Part shown: positions 24,985-34,345 of the stretch, piece by piece
Layout of the letters: each line of letters begins with the position of its first letter
Position numbering within the stretch: the stretch's first letter is position 1
Source: CBDCGJ01 sp965238305
GTDB taxonomy: Bacteria; Pseudomonadota; Alphaproteobacteria; GCA-2731375
Length of the DNA: 64,000 bases
Assembly: GCA_965238305.1 (NCBI GenBank)
Contig: CBDEHK010000001.1
Coordinates: forward strand, 2,790,001 to 2,854,000
Direction: 5' to 3'
Program-made: the position numbers and the translations under genes
Notes under the pieces: model-generated
Told to the model about the DNA's origin: nothing
Databases searched by the model: none
Seen by the model: the letters and a program-made list of their open reading frames with translations, nothing else

Positions 24985-25007
24985 GACATTGCCCTCCTGG
25001 GATCTGA

Positions 25008-26288
25008 TTAAATTAGGCTTAAGGCCTGATCCAGATCGGCGATCAGGTCTTCGACAGTTTCAATACCGATGGATAAGCGTATAGTATCGTCACGAGCACC
25101 GGCGGCGCGACGCTGTTCATCCGTCAACTGGCGATGTGTGGTTGAAGCCGGATGCAGGATCAGACTGCGGGTATCGCCGATATTGGCCAGATGAGAAAAA
25201 ATATTGACCCCTTCGACGATCTTGACACCGGCGTCGTAGCCGCCTCTGACACCGAATGTGAAAACGCCGCCGGCTCCCTTGGGCACATATTTCTGCGCCA
25301 AGGCGTGATAGGGATCATCCACCAAACCGGCATAGCTGACCCAGGCGACTTTTTCATGGTTCTTTAAATAGGTCGCAACGACAAGAGCGTTCTGGCAGTG
25401 ACGTTCCATCCTTAGCGGCAGGGTTTCGATGCCGGTCATGATCAGGAAGGCGTTGAAGGGGGAGAGGGTCGGACCCAAATCCCGCAAACCAACCGCCCGG
25501 GCATAGGCGGAAAAACCAAAATTTCCAAATGTCTCGTAAAACGTTAGTCCATGATAGGCCGGTGTCGGCTCCGCTAGGGACGGAAACTTTCCCGGAACTT
25601 TACCCCAATCGAAATTACCGCCTTCCACGACAATGCCGCCCATAGAATTGCCGTGGCCGCCAAGATACTTGGTGGCGGAATGCATGATCAAATCGGCGCC
25701 GTGTTCGAACGGACGGCAAAGATAGGGTGATGCCATGGTATTATCCACGATCAACGGCACATGCGCCTCTCGCGCGATTTCAGCGACGGCTTCAATATCG
25801 ACCAAAACGCCACCGGGATTGGCCAGGCTTTCGATCCAGATCGCTTTGACATCGTCAGTCATGGCGCGGCGAAAATTTTCAGGATCGTCGGGATCGACGA
25901 AATCGCAATGCCAGCCCATTTTTTTGAACGTATGGCTAAATTGTGTAATTGAGCCGCCGTAAAGTTTGTTTGATGCCAAAAATCTGTCGCCTGTCTCCAT
26001 CAACGCATGGAAGATCAGGACTTGCGCCGAATGACCGGAAGCGGTGGCAACGGCGGCGGTACCGCCTTCCAAAGTTGCCACCCGTTCTTCCAATACGGAA
26101 ACGGTTGGATTGGTCAGGCGGGTATAAATATTGCCGAAGGTTTGGAGATTGAACAACGAGGCAGCTTCGTCGACATCTTCGAAGACATAAGCGGTGGTTT
26201 GAAAAATCGGCGTCGCCCGGGCGCCGGTAACGGGATCGGGAGCAGCACCGGCATGGACGGCTTTGGTTTCGAATCCATATTCACTCAT
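25008..26288 (-). CDS. metY: O-acetylhomoserine sulfhydrylase (aminocarboxypropyltransferase)
   Basis: PLP enzyme of the Cys/Met metabolism family that makes homocysteine directly from O-acetylhomoserine and sulfide, bypassing cystathionine. The 426-aa length, with the long insertion containing FPSLAEPTPAYHGLTFYE, is typical of MetY rather than of MetB/MetZ. GFETKAVHAGAAPDPVTGAR opens the protein. YTRLTNPT and HSATKYLGGHG are present, with Lys207 as the PLP lysine. It sits between a CoA-binding protein gene (4-nt gap) and a YciI-like gene. Confidence 0.93.
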   Translation of the reverse strand: MSEYGFETKAVHAGAAPDPVTGARATPIFQTTAYVFEDVDEAASLFNLQTFGNIYTRLTNPTVSVLEERVATLEGGTAAVATASGHSAQVLIFHALMETGDRFLASNKLYGGSITQFSHTFKKMGWHCDFVDPDDPENFRRAMTDDVKAIWIESLANPGGVLVDIEAVAEIAREAHVPLIVDNTMASPYLCRPFEHGADLIMHSATKYLGGHGNSMGGIVVEGGNFDWGKVPGKFPSLAEPTPAYHGLTFYETFGNFGFSAYARAVGLRDLGPTLSPFNAFLIMTGIETLPLRMERHCQNALVVATYLKNHEKVAWVSYAGLVDDPYHALAQKYVPKGAGGVFTFGVRGGYDAGVKIVEGVNIFSHLANIGDTRSLILHPASTTHRQLTDEQRRAAGARDDTIRLSIGIETVEDLIADLDQALSLI

Positions 26289-26292
26289 GTTT

Positions 26293-26796
26293 TCATATCC
26301 GTCTTATGCGGCGCGCGGAGATAACGCCGGTGTTGAAACCCATATAGCCAATCTCGCCAGTTAGCCGGGCATATTCGATTTTTGGGCAGCGGTTTTGAAT
26401 AACGGTGAGGCCAGCTGCTTCGCCAATCTTAGTTGCTTCCGAGCTGCGAATTCCAAGCTGCATCCATAGAATTTTCGCACCTATTGCGACAGCGTCTGTG
26501 GCGATTTCCGGAATAAATTCGGCGGCGCGGAAACAGTCGACCATGTCCACGTTGTCGGGAATATCGGTCAGGCCGCCATAGACCCTTTCGTCCAATATTT
26601 CCTTTCCCGCTGCACCTGGATTGACCGGGATCACGCGGTAGCCCTTGTGCTGCAAATATTTCATCACAAAAAAGCTGGGCCGGGTCCAATTCGCGCTGGC
26701 ACCGACCAGGGCGACGATTTTGATATTGTGTAAAATCTCTCGGATCAGATCGTCGCTATAACTCTCTTGTTGCGCCGTCGCGGCATTCTCACTCAT
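26293..26796 (-). CDS. CoA-binding domain protein (YccU-like)
   Basis: A 167-aa protein with a Rossmann-type CoA-binding domain: IVALVGASANWTRPSFFV, GYRVIPVNPGAAGKEI and VYGGLTDIP, the standard YccU pattern. No catalytic acyl-CoA synthetase modules are attached. The biochemical role is unknown. The ATG at 26796 is preceded by an in-frame GTG. Only 9 nt separate it from the upstream crotonase-like gene and 4 nt from metY. Confidence 0.85.
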   Translation of the reverse strand: MSENAATAQQESYSDDLIREILHNIKIVALVGASANWTRPSFFVMKYLQHKGYRVIPVNPGAAGKEILDERVYGGLTDIPDNVDMVDCFRAAEFIPEIATDAVAIGAKILWMQLGIRSSEATKIGEAAGLTVIQNRCPKIEYARLTGEIGYMGFNTGVISARRIRRI

Positions 26797-26805
26797 CACT
26801 CTTAC

Positions 26806-27606
26806 CTATTTATCTTGCCATTCAGGTGCGCGTTTTTCGATGAAAGCGGTCATTCCTTCTTTGGCGTCTTGCGCCATCATATTCTCGACCATAACCTTTG
26901 AAGCATGTTCGTAGGCGCCACGTAAATCAGTGTCGAGTTGCTTGTAGAAAGCTTGTTTTCCGATGCGTAGGGTGTAGGAAGACTTCCGCGCGATCTTGCG
27001 CGCAAACCCCATTGCCGCATCGTCAAGTCCGTCCGCCAGGACATGCCGATTGATCAGACCGAAGCGCGCGGCGTCTGCCGCATCAACCATTTCGCCGGTT
27101 AATAACATTTCCATGGCGTGTTTGCGGGAAATATTGCGGGATAGTGCGACCATAGGTGTGTGGCAGAAAAGACCGATGTTGACGCCAGGTGTGCCAAATC
27201 GCGCGTCTTCGCTTGCAACGGCGAGATCGCAACTGGCGACCAACTGACAACCGGCTGCCGTGGCAATACCATGCACTTTGGCGATAATCGGTTTTGGGCT
27301 ATAAACCACCTGCATCATCAAATCACTGCACTGTGCAATCAGGGAATGGCGGGCATCTTCGCTTGGTAGACCGATCACTTCTTTTAGATCGTGGCCGGCC
27401 GAAAAACCGGGCCCGATGCCGCACAAAATGACGACGCGGTCTGCCACATTATCTGCAATGTTATTAAGTGCATCCGATAACGCCTGCATCAGTTCGCTAG
27501 ACAAGGCATTGTAGGCATCGGGACGATTTAGCGTTAGTTCGACGATACCAGCACCGCGATCCCTACGCAGGAGCAGTTCATCGTGCTCTGTTGCTGTCAA
27601 ACTCAT
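26806..27606 (-). CDS. Crotonase-superfamily protein, ECHDC3-like, lacking both catalytic glutamates
   Basis: A 266-aa enoyl-CoA hydratase/isomerase-fold protein. The N-terminal NRPDAYNALSSELMQAL and oxyanion-hole segments SAGHDL and GIATAAGC are intact. Hydratases use two Glu, in GGGCEL and PEI; here these positions are Gln121 (AAGCQL) and Gly141 (TPGV). Together with the C-terminal KQAFYKQLDTDLRGAYEHAS and EGMTAFIEKRAPEW this matches the ECHDC3 branch, recalled from memory. Ordinary hydratase activity is unlikely. An AAAGGA site precedes the ATG. It heads the minus-strand operon with the CoA-binding, metY and yciI-like genes. Confidence 0.85.
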   Translation of the reverse strand: MSLTATEHDELLLRRDRGAGIVELTLNRPDAYNALSSELMQALSDALNNIADNVADRVVILCGIGPGFSAGHDLKEVIGLPSEDARHSLIAQCSDLMMQVVYSPKPIIAKVHGIATAAGCQLVASCDLAVASEDARFGTPGVNIGLFCHTPMVALSRNISRKHAMEMLLTGEMVDAADAARFGLINRHVLADGLDDAAMGFARKIARKSSYTLRIGKQAFYKQLDTDLRGAYEHASKVMVENMMAQDAKEGMTAFIEKRAPEWQDK

Positions 27607-27801
27607 ATGCGTTCCTTTGTAACCTCGAATATGGAACCAGATTTATAACAGGCTCTTTCTGATTACCGCAATTGTCAGGATTGTTAACTTCAAACTGCTT
27701 TATTTCTGGCCTTTCGAAATTGCTTTTGTTATAGAGTGCCGCCGCTTACAAAAACCCTGGCAAAGGCACGAGTTTTTGTACCAGATATTGTAAGTGGGTC
27801 T

Positions 27802-27887
27802 GCGGGCGTGGCGGAATTGGTAGACGCGTCAGGTTTAGGTCCTGGTGGCTTATGGTCGTGGGGGTTCAAGTCCCTCCGCCCGCACCA
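27802..27887 (+). tRNA. tRNA-Leu (anticodon UAG)
   Basis: A class II tRNA with a long variable arm. Acceptor GCGGGCG pairs with CGCCCGC. The anticodon stem TCAGG/CCTGG is wobble-paired at the end, the loop TTTAGGT gives UAG, and the T arm is GGGGGTTCAAGTCCCTC. CCA is encoded. It lies 56 nt before the tig start and may share a transcript with it. Confidence 0.95.
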
Positions 27888-27943
27888 AAATAACTTATTT
27901 AGTCTGGTCATGCCGACCGGGCATTATTCATCGAGGAATACTA

Positions 27944-29407
27944 ATGCAGGTTACCGAAACCCTCTCCGAAGGTTTGAAACGGGAATACAAAATTGTCGTC
28001 ACGGCGGATGCGATCGAAGATCGCATGACCGGCCGGCTGACAGAATTGTCCAAGGAAATCAAAATGCCTGGTTTTCGCCCCGGAAAAGTTCCGGTGACTT
28101 TGCTCAGAAAAACTTATGGCAAGCAAGTTCTGGGGGAAATTCTGGAACAAGTTGTCAATGAAAGCACTACGCAGGCGCTGACGGAACAAGACGTCCAACC
28201 GGCCTTGCAACCGAAGATCGAAATCACGCAGTTCGAAGAAGATTCCGATCTGGAATACACTGTCGAAGTCGAAGTGATGCCGGCTATTACGCCGATGGAT
28301 TTTTCCAAACTTAAACTGGAAAAATTTGTCACTGACGTGCCCGATGAAGATGTCGATAAACGTGTCGAGATGATGTCTGAACAATTCCGTGATTTTCAGG
28401 AAGTGGAAGACGAAACTTACAAAGCCGAAGTTGGCGACGTCGTGCAAATCGATTTTAAAGGCAGTGTCGACGGTGAAGAATTTGAGGGCGGCACCGGCGA
28501 AGATTTTGATTTGAAATTGGGTTCCGGCCAATTTATTCCGGGCTTCGAAGAACAATTATATGGTCACCAGAAAGGTAGTGAGACGATTGTCAAAGTCGCC
28601 TTTCCGGAAGATTATCAAGCCGATCATTTGGCCGGCAAGGAAGCCGAATTCGCGGTGACTGTGAAACTGATCAAGACAGCCGGGGATACTAAAATCGACG
28701 ACAGTTTAGCGGAAAAGCTAGGTCTGGAAAACTTGGAAGCCCTAAGGAACGCTATCAAGGAGCAAACTGAAGGCGAATATGGACAATATTCCCGGGCTCG
28801 ACTGAAGCGCGTGCTGCTTGACCAATTGGACGATCACCATACTTTCGATGTACCGGCGGGAATGGTCGACGTGGAATTCGAGCAGATCTGGGAGCAACTG
28901 CTAAAAGATCTTGAGGAGAAGAAACAAACCCTCGAGAGCATGGACAAATCCGAAGAAGAAGCGCGGGAAGAATATCGCATCTTGGCCGAGCGCCGCGTCC
29001 GACTGGGTCTGCTGTTGTCTGAAGTTGGGCGGACAAGTGAACTGGATGTCTCAGCGGAAGAAGTCAATCGCGCAATAATGGAACAGGCCCGCCAGTTCCC
29101 TGGACAAGAACAGCAGGTGTTTGAATTCTTCCAAAGCAATCCCGAAGCACAAGCGCAAATTCGCGCCCCGTTACTTGAAGACAAAGTGGTCGATTTTATT
29201 GTTGAGATGGCTGACGTGAAGGAAACCAAGGTCAGCTTGGAAGACTTGATGCGTGACCCGGACGATGAGGGTGATGAGGAAACGGCCAAGGAAGAGGAAA
29301 AGCAACCGGCGAAGAAGAAAGCTGCGGCGAAGAAAAAAGCGCCGGCGAAAAAGAAAGCCGCGAAAGCCAAGAAAGAAGATGATGCCAAAGGCGAAGACGG
29401 CGAATAA
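27944..29407 (+). CDS. tig: Trigger factor (ribosome-associated chaperone and prolyl isomerase)
   Basis: Binds the ribosome exit tunnel and folds nascent chains. The N-terminal ribosome-binding domain carries PGFRPGKVP near residue 43. The FKBP-type PPIase domain is at about 150-245 (VGDVVQIDFKGSVDGEEFEGG), followed by the helical chaperone arms. At 487 aa it is longer than the usual 430-450 because of a Lys/Ala/Glu-rich tail from about residue 440, with repeated PAKKKA units. The ATG at 27944 follows GAGGA; an open frame running back into tRNA-Leu is not coding. It leads tig-clpP-clpX-lon-hupB. Confidence 0.96.
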   Translation: MQVTETLSEGLKREYKIVVTADAIEDRMTGRLTELSKEIKMPGFRPGKVPVTLLRKTYGKQVLGEILEQVVNESTTQALTEQDVQPALQPKIEITQFEEDSDLEYTVEVEVMPAITPMDFSKLKLEKFVTDVPDEDVDKRVEMMSEQFRDFQEVEDETYKAEVGDVVQIDFKGSVDGEEFEGGTGEDFDLKLGSGQFIPGFEEQLYGHQKGSETIVKVAFPEDYQADHLAGKEAEFAVTVKLIKTAGDTKIDDSLAEKLGLENLEALRNAIKEQTEGEYGQYSRARLKRVLLDQLDDHHTFDVPAGMVDVEFEQIWEQLLKDLEEKKQTLESMDKSEEEAREEYRILAERRVRLGLLLSEVGRTSELDVSAEEVNRAIMEQARQFPGQEQQVFEFFQSNPEAQAQIRAPLLEDKVVDFIVEMADVKETKVSLEDLMRDPDDEGDEETAKEEEKQPAKKKAAAKKKAPAKKKAAKAKKEDDAKGEDGE

Positions 29408-29494
29408 AATTGTTCGCCTCAGGGCGACCTTGTAATGCTGCTGGTCGCGCACTAGCTTCAAATAAGTGAAACTGAGAAAGATCGAGTTGAAAGT

Positions 29495-30157
29495 ATGAAT
29501 GATCCGTTAGACGTTTACATGAATACGCTGGTGCCAATGGTGGTCGAACAGACCAATCGGGGCGAGCGTGCCTATGACATTTATTCGTTGCTGCTAAAAG
29601 AACGGATTATTTTTGTTGTCGGGCCGATCCATGACGCTATGGCCAGTTTGGTTACAGCGCAATTGCTGTATTTGGAATCGGAAAGCCCGACCAAAGACGT
29701 TTACATGTATATCAATTCACCTGGTGGCGTCGTGACTTCCGGTTTGGCGATGTATGACACCATGCAATATGTGCGTCCTGACGTCTCGACCTTATGTGTC
29801 GGTCAGGCCGCCTCCGCCGGCTCGCTGTTGCTCGCTGCCGGTGCGGCGGGTAAACGCCTGACCTTGCCGAATTCTCGGATCATGGTGCATCAACCTTCCG
29901 GTGGTTTTCAGGGGCAGGCGACGGACATTGAAATTCATGCTCGTGAAATTTTGGAAATTCGCGCTCGGCTCAACCAAATCTACGCCGATCACACTGGCCA
30001 GAAGCTCGAAGCGATCGATAAAGCAATGGAGCGGGACAATTTCATGACCGCCGTGCAAGCGAAAGAATTTGGACTGGTGGACGAAGTTGTCACTCAGCGC
30101 CCTGGCGAAAGTGATGACGATAATGAAAGCAAGGAAGATGGCGACAAAAGCGAATAG
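29495..30157 (+). CDS. clpP: ATP-dependent Clp protease proteolytic subunit
   Basis: Serine peptidase forming the 14-mer chamber fed by ClpX or ClpA. The 220-aa protein has catalytic Ser107 in GQAASAGS and His132 in IMVHQPSGG; the Asp follows in the C-terminal third. The N-terminus VPMVVEQTNRGERAYDIYS is standard. The tail is acidic (GESDDDNESKEDGDKSE) and slightly longer than in E. coli. It is separated from clpX by 240 nt containing an inverted repeat. Confidence 0.97.
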   Translation: MNDPLDVYMNTLVPMVVEQTNRGERAYDIYSLLLKERIIFVVGPIHDAMASLVTAQLLYLESESPTKDVYMYINSPGGVVTSGLAMYDTMQYVRPDVSTLCVGQAASAGSLLLAAGAAGKRLTLPNSRIMVHQPSGGFQGQATDIEIHAREILEIRARLNQIYADHTGQKLEAIDKAMERDNFMTAVQAKEFGLVDEVVTQRPGESDDDNESKEDGDKSE

Positions 30158-30283
30158 TTGATTTTGTTGCCGAAATACCATAGCAAGCTTGGGTTCTTGT
30201 TTACGGAATTTTGACCTTATTTACCGATAATTAGGCTGAAATTCTGCATATTGAGCTTAAATAACGGATAAATTGGAATAGTT

Positions 30284-30326
30284 GACGAAGGTACGATTGC
30301 AAGTCTTGTTCGAACGGTCCTTCGTC
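30284..30326 (+). repeat. Inverted repeat between clpP and clpX
   Basis: GACGAAGG (30284-30291) and CCTTCGTC (30319-30326) pair perfectly across a 27-nt loop that itself has short complementary stretches. Only GTTTATT follows, so it is a weak terminator candidate. It might separate or attenuate clpP and clpX transcription, or stabilise mRNA ends. Confidence 0.4.
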
Positions 30327-30397
30327 GTTTATTCTGTACTGAATCGCTGAACGTTTCATATTTGAAGTTGGCGATTGTTAATTAGCTAGGGGTACCT

Positions 30398-31666
30398 ATG
30401 ACAAAGATCAGTGGTGGTGGTGATTCAAAAAACACGCTTTACTGCTCCTTCTGCGGCAAAAGTCAGCATGAAGTTCGCAAGCTTATCGCCGGACCGACCG
30501 TGTTTATTTGTGACGAATGTGTTGAGCTCTGCATGGATATCATACGCGAGGAAAATAAATCCTCGTTAGTGAAGTCCCAGGAAGGGGTTCCTACTCCGGC
30601 CGAGATTTGCGATGTCCTGAATGACTATGTCATCGGTCAGGATCACGCCAAGCGGGTACTGTCCGTTGCTGTTCATAATCATTACAAGCGGCTCGGTCAC
30701 GATGGCAAAGCGAATGAAGTCGAAATAGCAAAATCCAACATTTTACTTGTCGGTCCAACCGGCTGCGGTAAGACTTTGCTGGCGCAGACCTTGGCGCGGA
30801 TCATCGATGTGCCATTTACCATGGCCGATGCAACGACCCTGACAGAAGCAGGCTATGTTGGTGAAGATGTCGAGAACATTATTCTGAAATTGCTGCAGGC
30901 AGCCGATTACAATGTCGAGCGGGCGCAGCGCGGCATCGTTTATATTGACGAAGTCGACAAAATCTCTCGAAAATCCGACAATCCTTCGATTACCCGCGAT
31001 GTTTCGGGTGAAGGGGTGCAGCAGGCCTTGTTGAAGATTATGGAAGGCACAGTTGCCAGCGTACCGCCGCAAGGGGGCCGCAAACATCCGCAGCAAGAAT
31101 TCCTGCAAGTTGATACGACCAACATCCTGTTTATCTGTGGCGGCGCATTTTCCGGGCTTGATCAAATAATAAATCGACGGGGAAAAGGTACAGCAATTGG
31201 CTTCGGTGCCGATGTCCGTGATGACGAAGAACGCCAAATCGGTGAACTATTAAAAGAGTTGGAACCGGAAGATCTTCTGAAATTCGGCCTGATACCGGAA
31301 TTTGTTGGTCGCCTACCAGTTGTTGCCACGTTGGAAGATTTGGACGAAGACTCTTTGGTCGAAATTCTGACGCAGCCGAAGAACGCGTTGGTCAAGCAAT
31401 ATGATCGCCTGTTCGATATGGAGGGGGTTGGCCTCAGCTTCTCTGATGATGCACTGCGCGGGATCGCGCGGAGGGCAATCGCTCGAAAAACCGGAGCGCG
31501 GGGTTTGCGGTCAATATTGGAATCAATTTTGTTGGATACTATGTACGAACTTCCGACCCTTGAAGGTGTTGAAGAGATCGTAATCAGCGGTGAAGTTGTC
31601 GAAGGTAATGCGCAGCCTCTCTATATTTATGCAGAACGCAAGGATGAAGTGGGTAAACCTGCGTAA
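30398..31666 (+). CDS. clpX: ATP-dependent Clp protease ATP-binding subunit ClpX
   Basis: AAA+ unfoldase that delivers substrates to ClpP. The 422-aa protein has the N-terminal zinc-binding domain (CSFCGKSQ and ICDECVELC), Walker A GPTGCGKTLL near residue 120, pore loop GYVGEDVE, Walker B IVYIDEVDKI, and the sensor region DLLKFGLIPEFVGRLPV. Length is normal. An AGGGG ribosome site precedes the ATG. In alphaproteobacteria ClpXP drives cell-cycle proteolysis, for example of CtrA. Confidence 0.98.
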   Translation: MTKISGGGDSKNTLYCSFCGKSQHEVRKLIAGPTVFICDECVELCMDIIREENKSSLVKSQEGVPTPAEICDVLNDYVIGQDHAKRVLSVAVHNHYKRLGHDGKANEVEIAKSNILLVGPTGCGKTLLAQTLARIIDVPFTMADATTLTEAGYVGEDVENIILKLLQAADYNVERAQRGIVYIDEVDKISRKSDNPSITRDVSGEGVQQALLKIMEGTVASVPPQGGRKHPQQEFLQVDTTNILFICGGAFSGLDQIINRRGKGTAIGFGADVRDDEERQIGELLKELEPEDLLKFGLIPEFVGRLPVVATLEDLDEDSLVEILTQPKNALVKQYDRLFDMEGVGLSFSDDALRGIARRAIARKTGARGLRSILESILLDTMYELPTLEGVEEIVISGEVVEGNAQPLYIYAERKDEVGKPA

Positions 31667-31860
31667 TCCAGCCGATTCGACACCTATGAAGCAGTAATCG
31701 ACAATTTGTTCACGTTTTTCGGCTTAATAGGGCTTGATCGGAGCGTTATGGATAGCCAAATCATAGGTATGTCCTGCCGAATACGGTTTTTTTCGAACGC
31801 AACGGTGCCTTTTGCCTTGGATGAGGGTAAATTTGGGCCTGTTGTTCAAAATGAAAGTTA

Positions 31861-34278
31861 ATGATGTCTGACGCTCTATCCACTGAAAGTTACCCACTCC
31901 TGCCGCTACGGGATATTGTTGTTTTCCCGCACATGATTGTGCCGCTATTTGTTGGTCGCGACAAATCCGTACGCGCCCTTGAAGATGTCATGGAAAATGA
32001 CAAACAAATACTGTTGGTGACCCAGAAAAGCCCCAGCGACGACGATCCGGGGCCTGACGATATTTACCATGTCGGTACGGTTGCTTCGATCCTGCAATTG
32101 CTGAAACTGCCTGACGGCACTGTGAAGGTTTTGGTTGAAGGCAACGCGCGGGCGAGCATCAAGAAATTTGTCGACAACGACTCATTCTTTGAAGCTGAAG
32201 TTGAAGGAATCGCGGAAGCCGAAGCTAGCGATGATGACATTGAAGCCTTGATGCGCTCTGTAATCTCGCACTTTGAACAATATGTGAAACTCAATCGTAA
32301 AATTCCGCCGGAAACCTTGGTGTCGATCAACCAGATCGACGAAGCCGGTAAACTTGCGGACACAATCGCCGCGCATCTGTCGTTGAAGATTTCAGAAAAA
32401 CAAGAATTGCTGGAAATTGAGTCTGCGCAGGAACGTCTTGAACGTATCTACGCCTTCATGGAAAGTGAAATTAGCGTCATGCAGGTGGAGCGTAAGATCC
32501 GTGGGCGGGTCAAGCGTCAGATGGAGAAGACACAGCGCGAATATTATCTGAACGAACAGCTGAAAGCGATCCAGAAGGAATTGGGCGACGCCGAAGACGG
32601 TCGTGACGAAATTGCTGAGCTGGAAGAAAAAATCGAGAAAACCAAACTTTCCAAAGAAGCGCGTGAGAAAGCGACGGCAGAACTGAAGAAGCTGCGTAAC
32701 ATGAGCCCAATGTCCGCAGAGGCAACTGTCGTGCGCAATTATCTTGATTGGATGTTGAGTATTCCGTGGAAAAAACGCAGCCGCGTGAAGAAGGATATCA
32801 AGCAAGCTGAAGTGGTGTTAGATGAAGATCATTATGGTCTGGAAAAAGTGAAAGAAAGGATTGTCGAGTATTTGGCAGTTCAGCAGCGGGCCAAGAAGTT
32901 GAAGGGACCGATACTTTGCCTTGTTGGACCTCCAGGTGTCGGTAAAACATCCCTTGGCAAGTCATTGGCGCGGGCGACAGGGCGCGAATTTGTCCGGATG
33001 TCGCTCGGTGGGGTTCGCGATGAAGCGGAAATTCGTGGACATCGGCGAACCTATATTGGTTCAATGCCCGGTAAAGTAATTCAGGGCATGAAAAAAGCCG
33101 GCACCAGCAATCCATTCTACCTTTTGGACGAGATTGATAAGATGGGCGCTGATTTCCGGGGCGATCCAGCATCAGCTTTGCTGGAAGTTTTGGATCCGGA
33201 GCAGAACAGCACTTTCAATGATCACTATCTAGAAGTCGATTATGATCTTTCCGACGTGATGTTTGTGACGACGGCGAATACTTTGAACTTACCGCAGCCG
33301 CTACTTGATCGGATGGAGATTATTCGCATCTCCGGTTATACGGAAGATGAAAAAGTTGAAATTGCAAAGCGTCATTTGGTCGAAAAGCAGATCGCAAATC
33401 ATGGTCTGAAAAAAGAAGAATGGTCGATCTCTGATGGTGCCTTGCATGACATCATCCGTTATTACACCCGTGAAGCTGGGGTCCGTAGTCTCGAACGCGA
33501 AATCGCAAAACTTTGCCGCAAGGCGGTGAAGCAAATTGTCGAGGGCAGCAAAGAAGCGGTACATATCAGTCGCCGTAATCTCGGTACCTATGCGGGTGTT
33601 CGCCGCTTCCGTTATGGCGAAATCGAAGCTGAAGATATGATCGGTATCGTGACTGGTCTGGCTTGGACCGAAGTTGGCGGTGAACTGCTGACGATTGAAT
33701 CGGTTGGCCTGCCGGGTAAAGGAAACGTCAAATATACTGGCAAGCTCGGCGACGTGATGCAGGAATCCATTCAAGCAGCGACCAGCTATGTACGATCCCG
33801 CTCGCATGAATTTGGTATCAAGCCAACGATCTTTGCGAAGCGTGATATCCACGTCCACGTCCCAGAAGGGGCGACACCCAAAGACGGCCCGTCGGCTGGC
33901 GTCGCCATGTGCACGTCCGTGGTTTCAGTTCTGACCCGCATTCCGATCCGCCGGGATATCGCCATGACCGGTGAGATTACTTTGCGCGGTCGGGTCTTGC
34001 CGATAGGTGGTTTGAAAGAGAAACTGCTGGCAGCCTTACGCGGCGGCATTAAGACCGTTTTGATCCCGCAGGATAATGAAAAAGATTTGGCGGAAATCCC
34101 TGACAATGTGAAACGGGATCTGAAAATAATTCCGGTTTCGACTTTGGACGAAGTACTGGAACACGCTCTAGTCGCCCGTCCCGTGGCAATTGAGTGGGAT
34201 GAATTGGCGGATTTAGAAGAAGATGACGCTAAATCGAGTGGTTCCGAAAAATATGTCGAAAGCGTCGTGACCCACTAA
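31861..34278 (+). CDS. lon: ATP-dependent protease La (Lon)
   Basis: A homo-oligomeric AAA+ protease for damaged and regulatory proteins. The 805-aa protein has the LON N-domain starting at YPLLPLRDIVVFPHMIVPL, a coiled-coil around residues 180-290, Walker A GPPGVGKTSL near 355, Walker B FYLLDEIDK, and the protease domain with catalytic Ser678 in PKDGPSAG and Lys near 721 in GGLKEKLLAA. Two adjacent ATG-frame Met codons start the protein. It follows clpX after 194 nt and is closed by a terminator. Confidence 0.98.
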   Translation: MMSDALSTESYPLLPLRDIVVFPHMIVPLFVGRDKSVRALEDVMENDKQILLVTQKSPSDDDPGPDDIYHVGTVASILQLLKLPDGTVKVLVEGNARASIKKFVDNDSFFEAEVEGIAEAEASDDDIEALMRSVISHFEQYVKLNRKIPPETLVSINQIDEAGKLADTIAAHLSLKISEKQELLEIESAQERLERIYAFMESEISVMQVERKIRGRVKRQMEKTQREYYLNEQLKAIQKELGDAEDGRDEIAELEEKIEKTKLSKEAREKATAELKKLRNMSPMSAEATVVRNYLDWMLSIPWKKRSRVKKDIKQAEVVLDEDHYGLEKVKERIVEYLAVQQRAKKLKGPILCLVGPPGVGKTSLGKSLARATGREFVRMSLGGVRDEAEIRGHRRTYIGSMPGKVIQGMKKAGTSNPFYLLDEIDKMGADFRGDPASALLEVLDPEQNSTFNDHYLEVDYDLSDVMFVTTANTLNLPQPLLDRMEIIRISGYTEDEKVEIAKRHLVEKQIANHGLKKEEWSISDGALHDIIRYYTREAGVRSLEREIAKLCRKAVKQIVEGSKEAVHISRRNLGTYAGVRRFRYGEIEAEDMIGIVTGLAWTEVGGELLTIESVGLPGKGNVKYTGKLGDVMQESIQAATSYVRSRSHEFGIKPTIFAKRDIHVHVPEGATPKDGPSAGVAMCTSVVSVLTRIPIRRDIAMTGEITLRGRVLPIGGLKEKLLAALRGGIKTVLIPQDNEKDLAEIPDNVKRDLKIIPVSTLDEVLEHALVARPVAIEWDELADLEEDDAKSSGSEKYVESVVTH

Positions 34279-34316
34279 TTTCCCCAAAATTGGCGTAGAC
34301 AAGCCAAAAAAGACAG

Positions 34317-34341
34317 AAAAACCAGGTATATCCCGGTTTTT
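34317..34341 (+). terminator. Terminator after lon
   Basis: AAAAACCAGG pairs with CCCGGTTTTT (one mismatch) across loop TATAT, and the T-run is part of the stem. It lies 38 nt after the lon stop and immediately upstream of the hupB promoter. Confidence 0.7.
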
Positions 34342-34345
34342 CTCT

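Noticed and set aside
27729..27911. Minus-strand open frame across tRNA-Leu, with similar ones across tRNA-Val (34694-35182), tRNA-Asp (35810-35998) and tRNA-Pro (21082-21375)
   Set aside because: These encode the familiar false peptides that arise from the antisense of tRNA genes.
31667..31860. Possible heat-shock (sigma32) promoter CTTGAT...CCAAATCAT before lon
   Set aside because: The -10 part does not match the CCCATNT-type consensus well enough to report.
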